From NCBI RefSeq assembly GCF_026212465.1, contig NC_080057.1, forward strand, positions 13,160,239 to 13,224,238: a stretch of 64,000 nt of DNA, given 5' to 3'. Below, piece by piece: positions 35,401 through 46,389 of this stretch. The stretch's first letter is position 1, and the number at the start of each line of letters is the position of its first letter. The translations under genes were made by a program, and so were the position numbers. The notes below the pieces were generated by a model. That model was given only the letters and a program-made list of their open reading frames with translations. It was not told where the DNA came from and did no database searches. This DNA is from Amaranthus tricolor (taxonomy: Eukaryota > Streptophyta > Magnoliopsida > Caryophyllales > Amaranthaceae).

Positions 35401-35705
35401 CCCCTGCCAATAACTACTAATAAAAAAGCCGTACAATTGTAATTTCCTTTTATTTTTAAACGACCATTATATGAAAAAAGACCTATATTAATAAGTAAAA
35501 ATACCAATACGATATAATTTGTACTAATCCAAATATACCATTAAATATACGCGTTCATACATGCTATACCAACAACAAAAATTATAAACCATTTCATCAT
35601 ATAATTAGACTAGAATTCAACTATACAATTATCTTATTCCAAAAGTAAAGTGTCATCAAAATTTTTCATGAATTCTAATCTTTAAAAATTTCCATCGATA
35701 TGATC
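35401..35705. other. CACTA-2 left interior, 3' flank of the second gene
   Basis: AT-rich, no gene. It presumably holds the 3' untranslated region and polyadenylation signals of the gene ending at 35706. Confidence 0.5.
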
Positions 35706-38700
35706 TTATAACACATCATCCAAATCTTCTGCTTCTTTCTCCAATTTTTGTTGCCTATGTTTCACAACGTAAGAAATCCATAAATCTCAAACTTGATCAA
35801 TGCTCTCCTGAGAATAAGTTGAAGGAGCCCCAGGGGAAAACTGCAAGACATTAATAATACATTAAAATTTTACTAACCCAACTTATTGCAACAATATGTG
35901 TCAAATAACAAAAATTTGAGCGAAAATTTCGGCAAAGTCTCCTTTGTATATAGGACAACCCCAAATTGGGAAACAATGAAATACATCATAACCTGTCTCA
36001 ATAACTAATCAAATAATATATTCCCAAAAAAATCAACTGCCCATAAATAAAATATGTCAAACAAATGTCAACTTTGAATCACACTCTCCCAATCTATAAT
36101 ACTTTTATAAGGGGTGATTTAGAGGCTTGTATGCAGTCAACTAACTCTACTTTTGGTAACCATCTTGCTACTAGAAACATCACAACAACATGTAATCATA
36201 AGACGTATAAATTGCAGCCAAGAAAGAGAAGGTGAACATTGATGCAGAAAATCAAATCCATCAATATTATATCCAAATGTCATTGTGTTTCAATACCAAT
36301 ATCATAATGTTTGATATAAATTTTTGACGAATACTTACCTCCTCCAAAATCAATTTTTGCCTACTTTCAATAGTCTCAAGCATATATCGGCATACATAAT
36401 ATCCACAGTATTTGGTGTCTTGAGGTTGACGAGGACAGTATTACAAGAAATCAAAACAAACAAACGATGAAAAAATAATTAGAACATAGAATTTGTCATA
36501 AGTTTAGAACATGTCTAAACAATAAAAAGAATTACTATAAAAGAACCTTACTTTTAGTTTGTTCCAACCAACTTTAGGATTCTTTTTAATTTTTTTGAGA
36601 TCCTTTCGATGGACCATGCTAAACTTCACAACCCCCCTATTCATTTACATACAAAATGATTAAATAGATAGAACCTAAATAATATATCAAAGTAAAACCA
36701 TTTTCGATGCAATAGTATAGTACTTACTCATAAATAATTTTACGAGCATTTTCACGCACTTTATTTTCCACACCAGCAGGATCTAACCAGTAAACCAATC
36801 CCTTTCATGGACTAATAATTGCTAACTTTCAATGCCGACTACACAAAGATAGCATTCATACTTGCAAATCAATATCACTAAAGGGGATTCTTTTGATGAA
36901 AAAAAAAACATTATTATAATAATATAAGACAAGCACAACAAATATTTTGTCACTTACTTTTCGTAATAAGGTGCCATGAATAACTGGTTTTTGTTCTTAG
37001 CATTATTACATGCGAAAATGCTAGCCAAGTAGTTAGATCGATCCTCTTCTTTCTCTATTGGTGATAATGGAGAAAGCATATTAGCATCAGAAAAACCATA
37101 CATTCCGGATATACCTTCTTCTTGACAAGATTCACTCAAATACCTTGCAAATCATAAGAAAAATAAATTATTAAATAAATTATAACTTTAAAAATAAAAA
37201 ATCAAAAAATGGAGTTTTAAGTTACTGACTTCATAAAAATTACAAGGTGCCCTACTTCTACTTCTCGTTGATAACACCAATCAAGCATGTCTATGTAATC
37301 AATGTCAACAGTATGCTTATTGCGGAACACAAAGTCTGGTATTTCTATAGTGATTTGTTCTTCACTTTTTCTCATTGCTAAAGCTTCAAATTTAAAACTT
37401 TTTACCAAGTTTGTGGTCAGCTTGGCACGATCTTTATTAGTGATTTGGTACTTCCGATTTGATGATGAAATTGATGAAGGTGATTTCGGAAATGGTGAGA
37501 TGAGTTTGTTTCCATCATCTTACTGTGCAGCTACGTCCTTAGTTTGAAAATAGGATGAAGGTGAATTTTGAGATGCTGAGATGGAATTGTTTTCATCTTG
37601 CTTCTGTGCATCCTTAATTTGAAAACAAGGAGATAATAACAGTTAGTTTGCAAAACATAATATGAATTATGTCTACAAACTTATACCATGCTACTAAGGA
37701 GTACTTACACTGGGAAATGGAAAAATGAAGTGACACGGCCAAGGAACAAAAGATTTCTTAGCTTGACAAAACTAGTGTCATTTCCTCATTAGGATATGGC
37801 AAAACTGCACTAGGCTTGATATCCGTCTGAATATTGACTCGATAATGACCACTTGGCATAGGGGCCCCATGATTCTTCACAATTTCTGTTGCTTTCGGTA
37901 TATAAACCTGTTCCATGGCAAAAATATCTATCCCTTCATCTCCCTCTAGCCCCAAGTAACAATCATTCCATCCCTATTCATCATGAAACATTTATAATCA
38001 TATAAAGTTAGTAGTTTAAAATTATTATAAATTTAATCTATCATTATAATACAAAGTAACATATGTATTTAATCTAAGTAAAACTCTCATGAATAAGGAT
38101 ATACCTCAATAAAAGGAGAAGTTTGAAAATTGTAAGGTGTGGGTTGCGCTTCGGAATCAGGAAATTGAACAACTTATGGTTCACAATCATCAATGTTAGT
38201 ATGACGATGTTTTATACTTGGTTCATGAACCTGTTCCTTTTCAAATCCATGTTCCTCACTATTATCATGCTCTTCATTTGTAATAAATTCTTTCCTTGCT
38301 TCATTGTCAACAATGTCACCACCACTACTAGTTACAAGTTCAAATTGCACATCTTGAACTCCTAAACCTGCAAATGGCATAAAACTTGATCCTTTTCCAC
38401 CATTACCACTTTTTTCTTTTTGTCCAGTAGAATCACTAAGATGGGAATCGGACCCAAAATCCTTACCAGCACCCATTCCTCGGCCAACACAATCACCAAA
38501 TTTTGTCATGAAGTCACACAATTGCTCCTGATTCAATTAACAGCATGTGATTATAAAAGACAGCATATAATTCTGCTTTTTCTCCATGCCCATCATTTTT
38601 GTGTGCATACGTTTGATTACAGAGTGTAATTCTTTAGGTGGTGCTGGTTTGTTGAAGCCAAAGTACTCCTTATTTGTTATGCCTGATCCAACGGCTCTTA

Positions 38701-40125
38701 CACAACCACCACGCTTTTTTTTCGTAATAACTTTTGCTAAAATGTCATTTCTTCCTTCAGCAACTATCTCTCCGTTATTTTGTTGAGCTTCGAATGCTTG
38801 CTAACATCAACAAACAAAAATTAAATGCATTGTGAAAAATTGGTGTTGACATAACATTTAGCAAAATTGCAATGGGCTTAAATCTTACAATTTCCTTAGC
38901 TATTGCTAAATCGGATGGATTCTTAAAGGTAATAACTCCGTCTTTCGCATGAGAATAAGCTCTTATCCAAGTCCAATGCCTAGGAACTTGATGAAGATGA
39001 ACCCCTTGTTCATCTAGCTCTTTTTCCTACATTTGGAGAAAATAGTATTAAATAGTTGTTTGATTTCAACAAGTTAAATCAGCTTGTTTTTTGTGGACAA
39101 AAGTGAGACTTACAAGCTCTTTCTCAAAATGTTGATACCCAAGTCGCCCTCCTCGATAGCCAGATGTCTTGAAATTTGCATTTTTTTCCATTAGTTTCGC
39201 TCAATTCCTTCGCCAAAAGTATAAATCACTTAATACATATGACTATAAACTTCGTTATCAAATGGATTGAGCAAACTGTAGAAATAACACTAAAGTGGAT
39301 CGAGTGGATTGTACAAAAAACACTAATCATCATGCATATTATTGTCAAATGCAATTTATCCTAAAGTTACTGTCATATATTCACTACTTATTCACTAGTT
39401 CTTAAAATATTAGAACTAGCTATCCACTTTAGTGTTAATCAGCTATTTATTCACTTTACTTACTGACATAAATTCACAAGTTCTGATATATTCATATATA
39501 CCAAAGCTAACCTTGAACTCCTTGGATGTACAATACTTGATGAATTTGTCCCAATCTGTTTGAAGTATCCACGGATAAGCCTTTGGTGGCTTTTCTCTAA
39601 TGATGCCTATAGATCTATACAACCAATTCTTCCTTAATCTAGGTTTCCAAGCTCTCCAACGAGTTCCAGCTCGTGAAAAAATCCAATTTTTACGATGTTC
39701 GAGTACCAAAAACCCCTTCTGTAATATTCAAATTTAAAGAACCAATTATAACATGAAAATTGAAGGTTCTAACTGTAATAAAATATTTCAAATAACATTA
39801 TGAATGTAAATATACTTACAGCTATGAATTCATACACTTCGTCAAGGAGTTGTTCCGGAAGATTAGACCAATCCTTGTAATTAATATTGACTCTTTCATG
39901 AGCAATAATACCTATGTATGAGCAGAAGGTAGTTTTGTGTTCACCACATGGAATTTCAGGTTTCTTAGTCCATTCCAACTGGATTTTCTGGCCTTCATGA
40001 ATAGGCTTCCCAACCTTTGCAAGTACAGTACGACCCCTGTGATCACCATCATCACTATCACTCTCATCAGTTGTTGCATCATCACGTACTCGCTTAGCAG
40101 GTATAGATTTCTTCTTATTTGCCAT
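35706..40125 (-). pseudogene. CACTA-2 second gene: Transposase_24-like N-terminus, DUF8039-like middle, Ulp1-type protease C-terminus
   Basis: Multi-exon, from ATG 40125 (MANKKKSIPAKRVRDD). Inferred exons: 40125-39820, 39718-39512, about 39214-39114, 39026-38889, 38800 to about 38575, 38528-38106, about 37978-37709, 37612 to about 37232, about 37150-36957, about 36843-36726, about 36640-36552, about 36450-36339, 35840-35706; most have GT/AG borders. Exons 1-5 resemble the plant En/Spm Transposase_24 family (WRAWKPRLRKNWLY, SGYRGGRLGYQHFEKEL). The exon near 37900 resembles DUF8039 and ends KSFVPWP. The last exons form a Ulp1/C48 peptidase: His (36838-36840), YWLDPAG (Asp), CPRQ (Gln) and KYCGYYVCRYM (catalytic Cys, near 36395). 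The Trp after the His is a stop, and further stops occur near 38174 and 37520. Confidence 0.82.
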
Positions 40126-40259
40126 TAGCCTACACATAGTAAAACGATTTGATAGAATTAGGGAAAAAAACATTACGGACTTAAAAATAAAAATAGGTAT
40201 ACCATTGAGTGTATATGTATCCAATAAAATTCTAATTAATAAAACAAACCTCAATCTTC

Positions 40260-41607
40260 TTAAGTTTTTGATGTACGATGACGCTTTTGGGATTCACCCT
40301 CAATGCTTTTTTCTTCAACCCAAATCCCTTCGTCATGGTCTTCCCATACATACATTAATGGATTGTCATCTATATCATCCTCAAATTCAATGAATTTTGT
40401 CAAAGTTTTCTCCTCAAATGTAACATCTTCATCAACGTCATATATGGCAATACGAGACCTTGGTGTTTTAACCACAGACATCCTCTTGTCACTTGGGTCC
40501 GTCATATAAAACACTTGTTTTACTTGAGTTGCTAGTACGAACGGATCTTCCTTATGACCAATTTTGCTTAAATTAACCAATGTACAACCTACATCATCTG
40601 TTACAACGCTCTTGCTGTCAACCCAATTGCACCCAAAAAGAGGAACTGAAAAATCAAAGTAATGCAGCTCACATATCTCTTCAATTACTCTATAATATTG
40701 CATCTTGCTGTAGATTGGGCATTTGTCTTTAGCACTAGAAAAATGCATAGCTTCAGCTTCAATAGTCACCCCACTATTTTGCATAGTACTGATTACATCC
40801 TGGGATCTGGTGTAGAATGTGCAGCCATTAATAACATATGCTGCATAAATGGAGGAATTGAAATGTGGTCCATATGCTAAACTCTTGAGTCGATTGGAAA
40901 TAGAGTTTGAGGAATCCTTGAGTTCATTCATCAGTTGATCTCTAAAGCATTTAGAAAATGTTTTATTATGCTCAATGGTTAAAGCCTTTTCAGCTACCTT
41001 ACGTCGATTCTTTCTCAAGTGAGCCATGTGTTTTCCAATATATGGTACCACTTCATCTTCATTATGGAGAATATATGTATGTGCCATATGCAGTTTATCA
41101 GGAGATATATCGAGTTGTGTCTTACCTATAGTCCCTTTCCCATCAAGTCGTCCACTATGTCAAGACTTAGGAATCCCGACCATCTTCACATTCTTCAAAT
41201 ACTTGTTGCAATATGCCATCGCATCATCATAAAGATGTCGCTCGGCAATGCAGGCTTCAGGTTGATAAGCATTCTTTACATATCCCTTATATGTTTTCAT
41301 TTGTCTTTCAAAAGCCCACTGATTTCTTAAATACACTAGACCACAAAGTTTTATCTCCATAACTAAGTGAACAGTTAGATGAACCATAACATCAAAGAAA
41401 GATGGAGAAAAGTACATTTGTAATTGGCAAAGAATAATGACAATCTCCTTCTCCCAAATATCCAAGTCAGTAAGATCAATTACCTTACTGTATATAAAAT
41501 TGAAAAAAGAACAGAGCCTAATGATCGCATAACGGACTTTTTTAGGTAAAATAGAATGAATGGCCACTGGTAAAAGACGTTGCATCAAAACATGATAATC
41601 ATGACAC
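40260..41607 (-). pseudogene. TNP2-type CACTA transposase, C-terminal part (DUF4218 + DUF4216)
   Basis: The frame enters at the truncation point with KCHDYHVLMQRLLPVAI, the start of the DUF4218-like domain, continuing with LCQLQMYFSPSFFDVMVHL and PEACIAERHLYDDAM. One stop at 41160-41162 (GIPKS then TGA, probably from an Arg codon) precedes an intact frame with MAHTYILHNEDEVVPYI and the DUF4216-like domain (VPLFGCNWVD, DPFVLATQVKQVFYMTDP). It ends HRTSKT at 40260. In autonomous CACTA elements these domains follow the DDE core; here the core is missing upstream. The second gene begins 135 bp further on. Confidence 0.9.
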
Positions 41608-41880
41608 TTAAGCGTTTTTGGCACATTCGCGCATACAATAACTCAAACTTGTTTTTTTTTGAACGAAACATGGCACACAACACTATTTTGTATACATTAT
41701 TGTGTTAAAATGATTAGAATTTCAAACCATAGTCATATTAGTGAAATTACGTGGTAAGTTGCGCTTTTTAGGGCTTTTAAGCGTTTTTGGCACTTTCAGG
41801 CATAAAGTTTCTCAAACCATATGCACACAACACTATTTTGTGTATATTATTATGTTGAAATGTTTTGTATTGAAAATCAT
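41608..41880 (+). repeat. Satellite remnant between CACTA-2 and copy C
   Basis: About 1.6 monomers, forward orientation (GCGTTTTTGGCAC, GAACGAAACATGGCACAC, CTATTTTGTGTATATTATT). The left edge is fused to CACTA-2 within TNP2, the right edge to reverse transcriptase of copy C. Confidence 0.9.
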
Positions 41881-42842
41881 AAGCCAGGGGGTTGTTCCAC
41901 AAAGACTTCTTCATCAAGAAAACCATTCAAGAAAGCACATTTCACATCTATTTGACACAATTTAAAATTCATAAAAGCAGCAAAAGAAATTAGAATTCTG
42001 ATAGCCTCCAACCTGGCTATAGGAGCAAATGTCTCTATATAATCGATTCGTTCTTGTTGATTGAACCCTTTAACCACGAGCCTTGCTTTGTTTCTTACTA
42101 TGATTCCATGTTCATCCAATTTGTTCCTAAATACCTATTTTAGTGCAATCACCTTTTTGAGTTTTGGTTTCGGTTCTAAATGCCATATTTTATTTCTTTC
42201 AAATTCATTCAATTCATCTTGCATGGAAACAATCCATTCAGAATCTTTTAAGGCTTCTTCGTGATTTTCGGGTTCCAATGTTGAGTGGAACGCAAAGTGT
42301 GCACAGAAATTTCTCATTTGGGATCTGATTTGGGTGCCCTTATTTAAATCACTGATGATTAAGTCAAGTGGATGACACTTTTGATATTTCCATGGTTTGG
42401 GCACAAATTCTCTTGTAGGATCAGTTGTGGAAATAGGGTCCTTGACTTGATTGTTATCTTGCTCAGCTTCATCCTGATCATCTTGTTCATTTCTGGGAAC
42501 AGCTGGATTGGGAACACCTTGCTGGTCCTCATTTACCGGCTGTTCAGTTTGATTAGGTGCTTCGATTTTTTCTTGAATCAGTTGTTCTCCGTTTGCTCTT
42601 TGATCTTGTTCTTTAGTTACATCTTCATCATCTTCCAAATTTGCAAGACCTATTTGAAAATTATTTGTATCTTGTTCGCTTGTCATAAAGTTAGTTTCAT
42701 CAAAAATAATGTGAACAGATTCTTCTACACACATAGTTCTCTTATCGTAAACTCTATAAGCTTTACTGTGAGATGAATAGCCAAGAAATACTGCTTCATC
42801 ACTTCTTTCATCAAACTTTCCTAAGTTTCTTTTCCATTAACG
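41881..42842 (-). pseudogene. Integrase tail, linker and RT N-terminus, copy C
   Basis: KFDERSDEAVFLGYSSHS, AYRVYDKRT and FDETNF mark the integrase end. The long acidic linker (EDDEDVTKEQDQ to about 42400) leads into FVPKPWKYQ and the RT start ([17 protein letters not shown]). A stop at 42135-42137 replaces the Trp of LKWVFRN. RT continues through [28 protein letters not shown] and [12 protein letters not shown] (first catalytic Asp) and is cut at 41881, before the YVDD box. Confidence 0.88.
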
Positions 42843-43484
42843 TGAACAAAACATCTACACCCAAACACACGAAAATAGGAAATATTTGGTTTTACACCTT
42901 TAAACAGTTCATAAGGTGTCTTAGCTGTAATAGGTCTGATTAGTACATGATTTAAAATATAGCATGTAGTATTAACAGCCTCGGCCCAAAAATTCCTAGG
43001 AAGACCACTAGCAAATTAACATGGTTCTAGTCATTTCCTCTAATGTCCTATGTTTTCTTTCTACCACACCATTTTGTGGTGGTGTTCTAGGTGTGGAGAA
43101 ATTATGACTTATGCCATGCTCATTACAATAATTCATAAAGCTTGAATTTTCAAATTCTTTACCATGATCTGCCCTTGTTTGAATAAGTTAATTATTACTA
43201 AATTTTTGTATTTTATTAGCAAAAGAAACGAACTCATTAAAAGCTTCATATTTTCTTACTAAAAATAACGTCCATGTAAATCTACTGTAATCATCAACAA
43301 TAACAAATACATATCGTTTGCCACTTCGGGTTTGAATTCTCATAGGTCCACAAAGATCCATATAGATTAATTCAAGCGGTTTTGAGGAGGTCACCACATT
43401 CTTTTTTGTAAAGGACGACCTCACATGTTTTCCTTTGGCACATGGATCGCAAATTTATCTTTTAGATATTTAATGGATGGAAAT
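42843..43484 (-). pseudogene. Integrase catalytic core, copy C (downstream of Cassandra)
   Basis: Open over 43424-43188 with PLELIYMDLCGPMRIQ (first Asp), VIVDDYSRFTWTLF and FANKIQKFSNN, then a stop. The following stretch in shifted frames still holds DHGKEF (second Asp) and a TPRTPPQNGVVERK-like block with the catalytic Glu. A further segment near 43010-42970 contains the single GCCTCGGC that corresponds to the hAT target in copy A. Confidence 0.86.
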
Positions 43485-43866
43485 TGTAACACCCCGGCCC
43501 CTCGGACCGCTGATGACTACTCTTGGAGACTGTAAACTAGCCCCACAAACCAACACAAGTCTTTCCAACGCACTTTGGCCTCACTCGTGCGCACCCGGGA
43601 AAACTTCCCAGGAGGTCACCCATCCTAAGATTGCTCTCCACCAAGTACGCTTAACTGTGGAGTTCTTAGCAAATGGGCTCCCTAGAAAAGAAGATGCACC
43701 TTGTTGATATGAGTATTCTATCAGTCCTTTTTCAAGCTAAATCTGGGGTATTACACTCACCCCCACTTAAGAATACAACGTCCTCGTTGGACCGTAACTT
43801 CAGGATCTTTTTCCCCCGCTAGGTGCACTGAACACTATTAGCCACGGTCGCAGGGTTGCTCTTACT
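43485..43866 (-). mobile_element. Cassandra-type TRIM retrotransposon: internal domain plus 3' LTR, 5' LTR absent
   Basis: On the minus strand: an internal region of about 110 bp beginning with AGAGCAACCCTGCGACC (the tail of a TGGTATCAGAGC-type primer site), a polypurine tract AAGTGGGGGTGAG, then a 271-bp LTR from TGTAATACCCC (43755) to GGGGTGTTACA (43485). The LTR contains 5S rRNA-like sequence, the defining trait of Cassandra elements. It encodes no protein; Cassandra is known to depend on enzymes from other retrotransposons. The expected 5' LTR is missing and integrase sequence begins directly at the primer-site end. Confidence 0.88.
43590..43690 (-). ncRNA. 5S rRNA-derived sequence inside the Cassandra LTR
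   Basis: Minus strand. The polymerase III internal promoter of plant 5S rRNA is recognisable: A-box region AGTTAAGCGTACTTGG (one change from the plant sequence AGTTAAGCGTGCTTGG) and the C-box region GGATGGGTGACCTCCTGG, unchanged, followed by GAAG. The part before GAACTCC is diverged and the 3' end differs from 5S rRNA after about GGGAAG. It is an LTR component, not a ribosomal RNA gene; transcription by polymerase III is possible but inferred. Confidence 0.87.
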
Positions 43867-44345
43867 TGGTCTTTTGATCTTAAGGTATTAATCAAAGAAA
43901 AACTAGCATGACCTCGACGTTTGTGCCAAAGAAGAGGGTCTTCTTCTATGACACTGAGACAAGTCAGATTTGATTTGGGAACAGTGTTGATGTCCACAAC
44001 ATAGGTGTTCCCTTTTCGGATTCCTTCCAGAACAATGAGTCCTATGTCACTCCTAGAAATAATACATTTTTCAGAAGTGAAGTTTACAGAGTTACCTTTG
44101 TCACAGAACTGAGAAATACTTAGTAAACTATGTTTTAAATTCTCGACCAAAAATACATTATCAATTTCATGGGAACTTCACCTTCCGACTTTTCCTTTGG
44201 CGATGATTTCACCTTTCATGTTGTCACCGAAAGTCACAGTTTTCCCATCATAGGTTTCTAGTGAGAGAAATTTTGATCAATCACCTGTCATGTGCTTAGA
44301 ACACCCACTGTCGAGATACCATGAATTGTTCCCCCTCATTAGAAC
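43867..44345 (-). pseudogene. Protease and integrase zinc-binding region, copy C
   Basis: Protease SWYLDSGCSKHMTGD near 44320-44280 keeps Asp-Ser-Gly, but the next codon position (Lys in copy A) is TGA. Then VENLKHSLLSISQFCDKG and the pre-integrase zinc finger WHKRRGHASF with its His pair. The Cassandra insertion interrupts the finger between KDQVR and the Cys pair. Confidence 0.86.
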
Positions 44346-46049
44346 CTGCAAAACAAATTAATTATTAGAACTCGGAACCCAATCTTTCTTGGGTTCCTTG
44401 TCGATTTGACATGAATCTTCTTTCCTAATCCAAATACGATCAACATAACTTCTATTGGAGTCATCATGCTGTTCCCTTTTGGCACACTGGAATTTTAGAT
44501 GTCCGATTTTTCCACAAAAGGTACAGACTTTGCTACTTTAGAGATCGATATAGACCTTTTTCTTTTTATTATTCTTATTGTAACCTAAGCCTTCAGCATT
44601 TATAGTTCTAGCATCTAGAATCCATTTGGAAATATTTTGATTTTCCCTTTTCCTTTTGAATTTAATTCAAGTTTTAATTTTTCAGTTTCAGCTTTGTTGG
44701 ATTCTAGGTCGATCATTAATAGATGTGTCGTTTAAATCCTTGTTCAAGCCTTGTAACTTATATTGAGTTAATTCAACATTAAGAATAATATTTCCAATGT
44801 TTACTTTAAAACGATGTTTTGATCTAGCATGTTAAAAATCTATTTTGAATATCAGATCCAAAGGTATTTAAATAGGAAACATGGTCTTTACTAATCTTAA
44901 GGTCTTTTTCAATTTGGAGACATTTATCATTACTTTCTTCTAATTTATCTTGTGTCTCCATAAGCAACTCTATTAACTTATATCTATTTAATTTAAACAG
45001 ATGGTTAGGAAATGAGTTAGAAGACTTTACCTCTTTTCCTTTGGACTTCTCATTCTTGCTTTCGTGTGAAGCCATGAGACATAAGTTGGTTGTTTCTTCC
45101 TCTTCGGGGTTTTTTGTCTCAGCATCACTCTTAGAATTTCCCCATGTAGGAATCATGGCTTTGCAAAAGTCAGTTTTGTTGAAATTTTCTTTGGTTGGTT
45201 GTCTTCATGTTTCCCTTGCCTTTCCCTTGCCCTTTTCATTTTTCCACATAGGGCAATCTTTGATGAAGTGATTAGTACTTCCGCATTTGTGGCATTCAAG
45301 GTTGGATTTGGTATTGGCAGATCTTCTTTTTTTGTTGTATATTTGATTGGTGTATCTGTTGTTCCTGAAGAATTTCTTAAATCTTCGTACCAACATGGCA
45401 GCCTCCTCTTCATCACATTCTGTCTCTTCTTGATCAGCTGTTGTTAGAGCCAAACCTTTGTTTCGGGAACTATCCGCTGTTCCCATATGTAATTCGTGAG
45501 TCATAAGGGAACCAGTCTCTAGAGTTCATCTTGAAGGAGACTCCTTAGAATTTTCCTGACATGCTCATCGGTGGGAATTTGTCTTCCAAGAGCGACAAGT
45601 TCATTTGTGATGTTGGTGAATCTTGTAAACATCTCTTGTATGCTTTCTCTAGGTTCCATTACGAACCGTTCATATTTAGACATCAACAAATCTATCTTGG
45701 AGCATTTTGCTTCACTTGTTCCCTCATGGGTAACTTCCAGCAGGTCCCAAAGTTGCTTGGCAGATTTACAACCCATAATGCGAAGTGATTTGATGGCAAG
45801 AGCAATCATCTCCATTTTCTGAAAATCTTCGTTTTCATATTCGGTTATAGGTTTGGGAATAATTTCGTTATTGGAGTTTGTAGTAGTTACCTTAAAGTCT
45901 CCAATTTTGATAACTCTCCAAACATGATAGTTTTTGGCTTTGATGAAGATTTCCATCCTATTCTTCCAATACGTATTGAATTTTCTATCGAACATAGGTG
46001 GCCTTTGAGTAGAGTACTCTTCTTCCATTCGTTCATTCATTATCGACAT
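44346..46049 (-). pseudogene. Gag polyprotein region, copy C
   Basis: ATG at 46049 (MSIMNERMEEEYSTQRPP). The capsid-like part is open to 45519 but lacks about 12 residues (LLHCGLGPNEHN of copies A and B) and, after LLQDEL, about 25 residues before MTHELHMG. CCHC knuckle CHKCGSTNHFIKDC near 45297-45256. A frameshift near 45205 leads to the acidic and coiled-coil-like part (45156-44824). A second knuckle (CTFCGKIGHLKFQC) lies near 44530-44480. Confidence 0.87.
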
Positions 46050-46101
46050 CTCTATGAACTAGGATATTGCACTCAGGATTTCCATATTAAATGAGAAATA
46101 A

Positions 46102-46114
46102 GGCTCTAATACTA
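46102..46114 (-). other. Decayed primer-binding site, copy C
   Basis: Reads TAGTATTAGAGCC on the minus strand, two changes from the methionine-tRNA site of copy B, two bases from the LTR edge CCAACA. Confidence 0.8.
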
Positions 46115-46150
46115 ATTGTTGGAACTGATAGAGATGGTGAACGACAACAA

Positions 46151-46165
46151 GGGGGGGGGGGGGGG
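46151..46165. repeat. Poly(G)15 tract at the inner LTR end, copy C
   Basis: 15 consecutive G at the same LTR position as the 26-G run of copy A. Confidence 0.95.
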
Positions 46166-46389
46166 TGATTTGTTGTTTTAATAAGTTTAAGTATTTTAGC
46201 CTTGTTTTTGCGGAATTAGATTGCGGAATTAAAACTTAAACTTAAAACAAAAAAAGTAAAAGAGACAACACAATTTTACGTGGAAACCTTCTTGGTGTAA
46301 ATAGAAGGAAAAACGATGACCCCTCGGGATTTCAAAACTCTCCAATATGTTTTAGGCAATTAGTTACAATTACATAAAACAAATACAAC

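Larger units (their letters stand above)
35082..41607 (-). mobile_element. CACTA-2: larger CACTA transposon, right end missing
   Basis: The left terminus CACTACTATAAAAAAGGG lies at 35082 and is followed by subterminal repeats. Two genes run leftward on the minus strand: the C-terminal part of a TNP2 transposase (41607-40260) and a multi-exon second gene ending at 35706 with a Ulp1-like domain. No matching right terminus (expected ...ATAGTAGTG) is found; the element stops abruptly inside TNP2 at about 41607 where satellite begins. The N-terminal and central TNP2 regions are therefore lost. Confidence 0.88.

Noticed and set aside
43590..43690. A functional 5S rRNA gene
   Set aside because: The 5' third is diverged, the 3' end is not 5S-like and no tandem 5S repeat is present; it sits inside a 271-bp LTR.
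43477..43707. Plus-strand open frame across the Cassandra LTR
   Set aside because: It is antisense to the 5S-derived sequence of a noncoding LTR.
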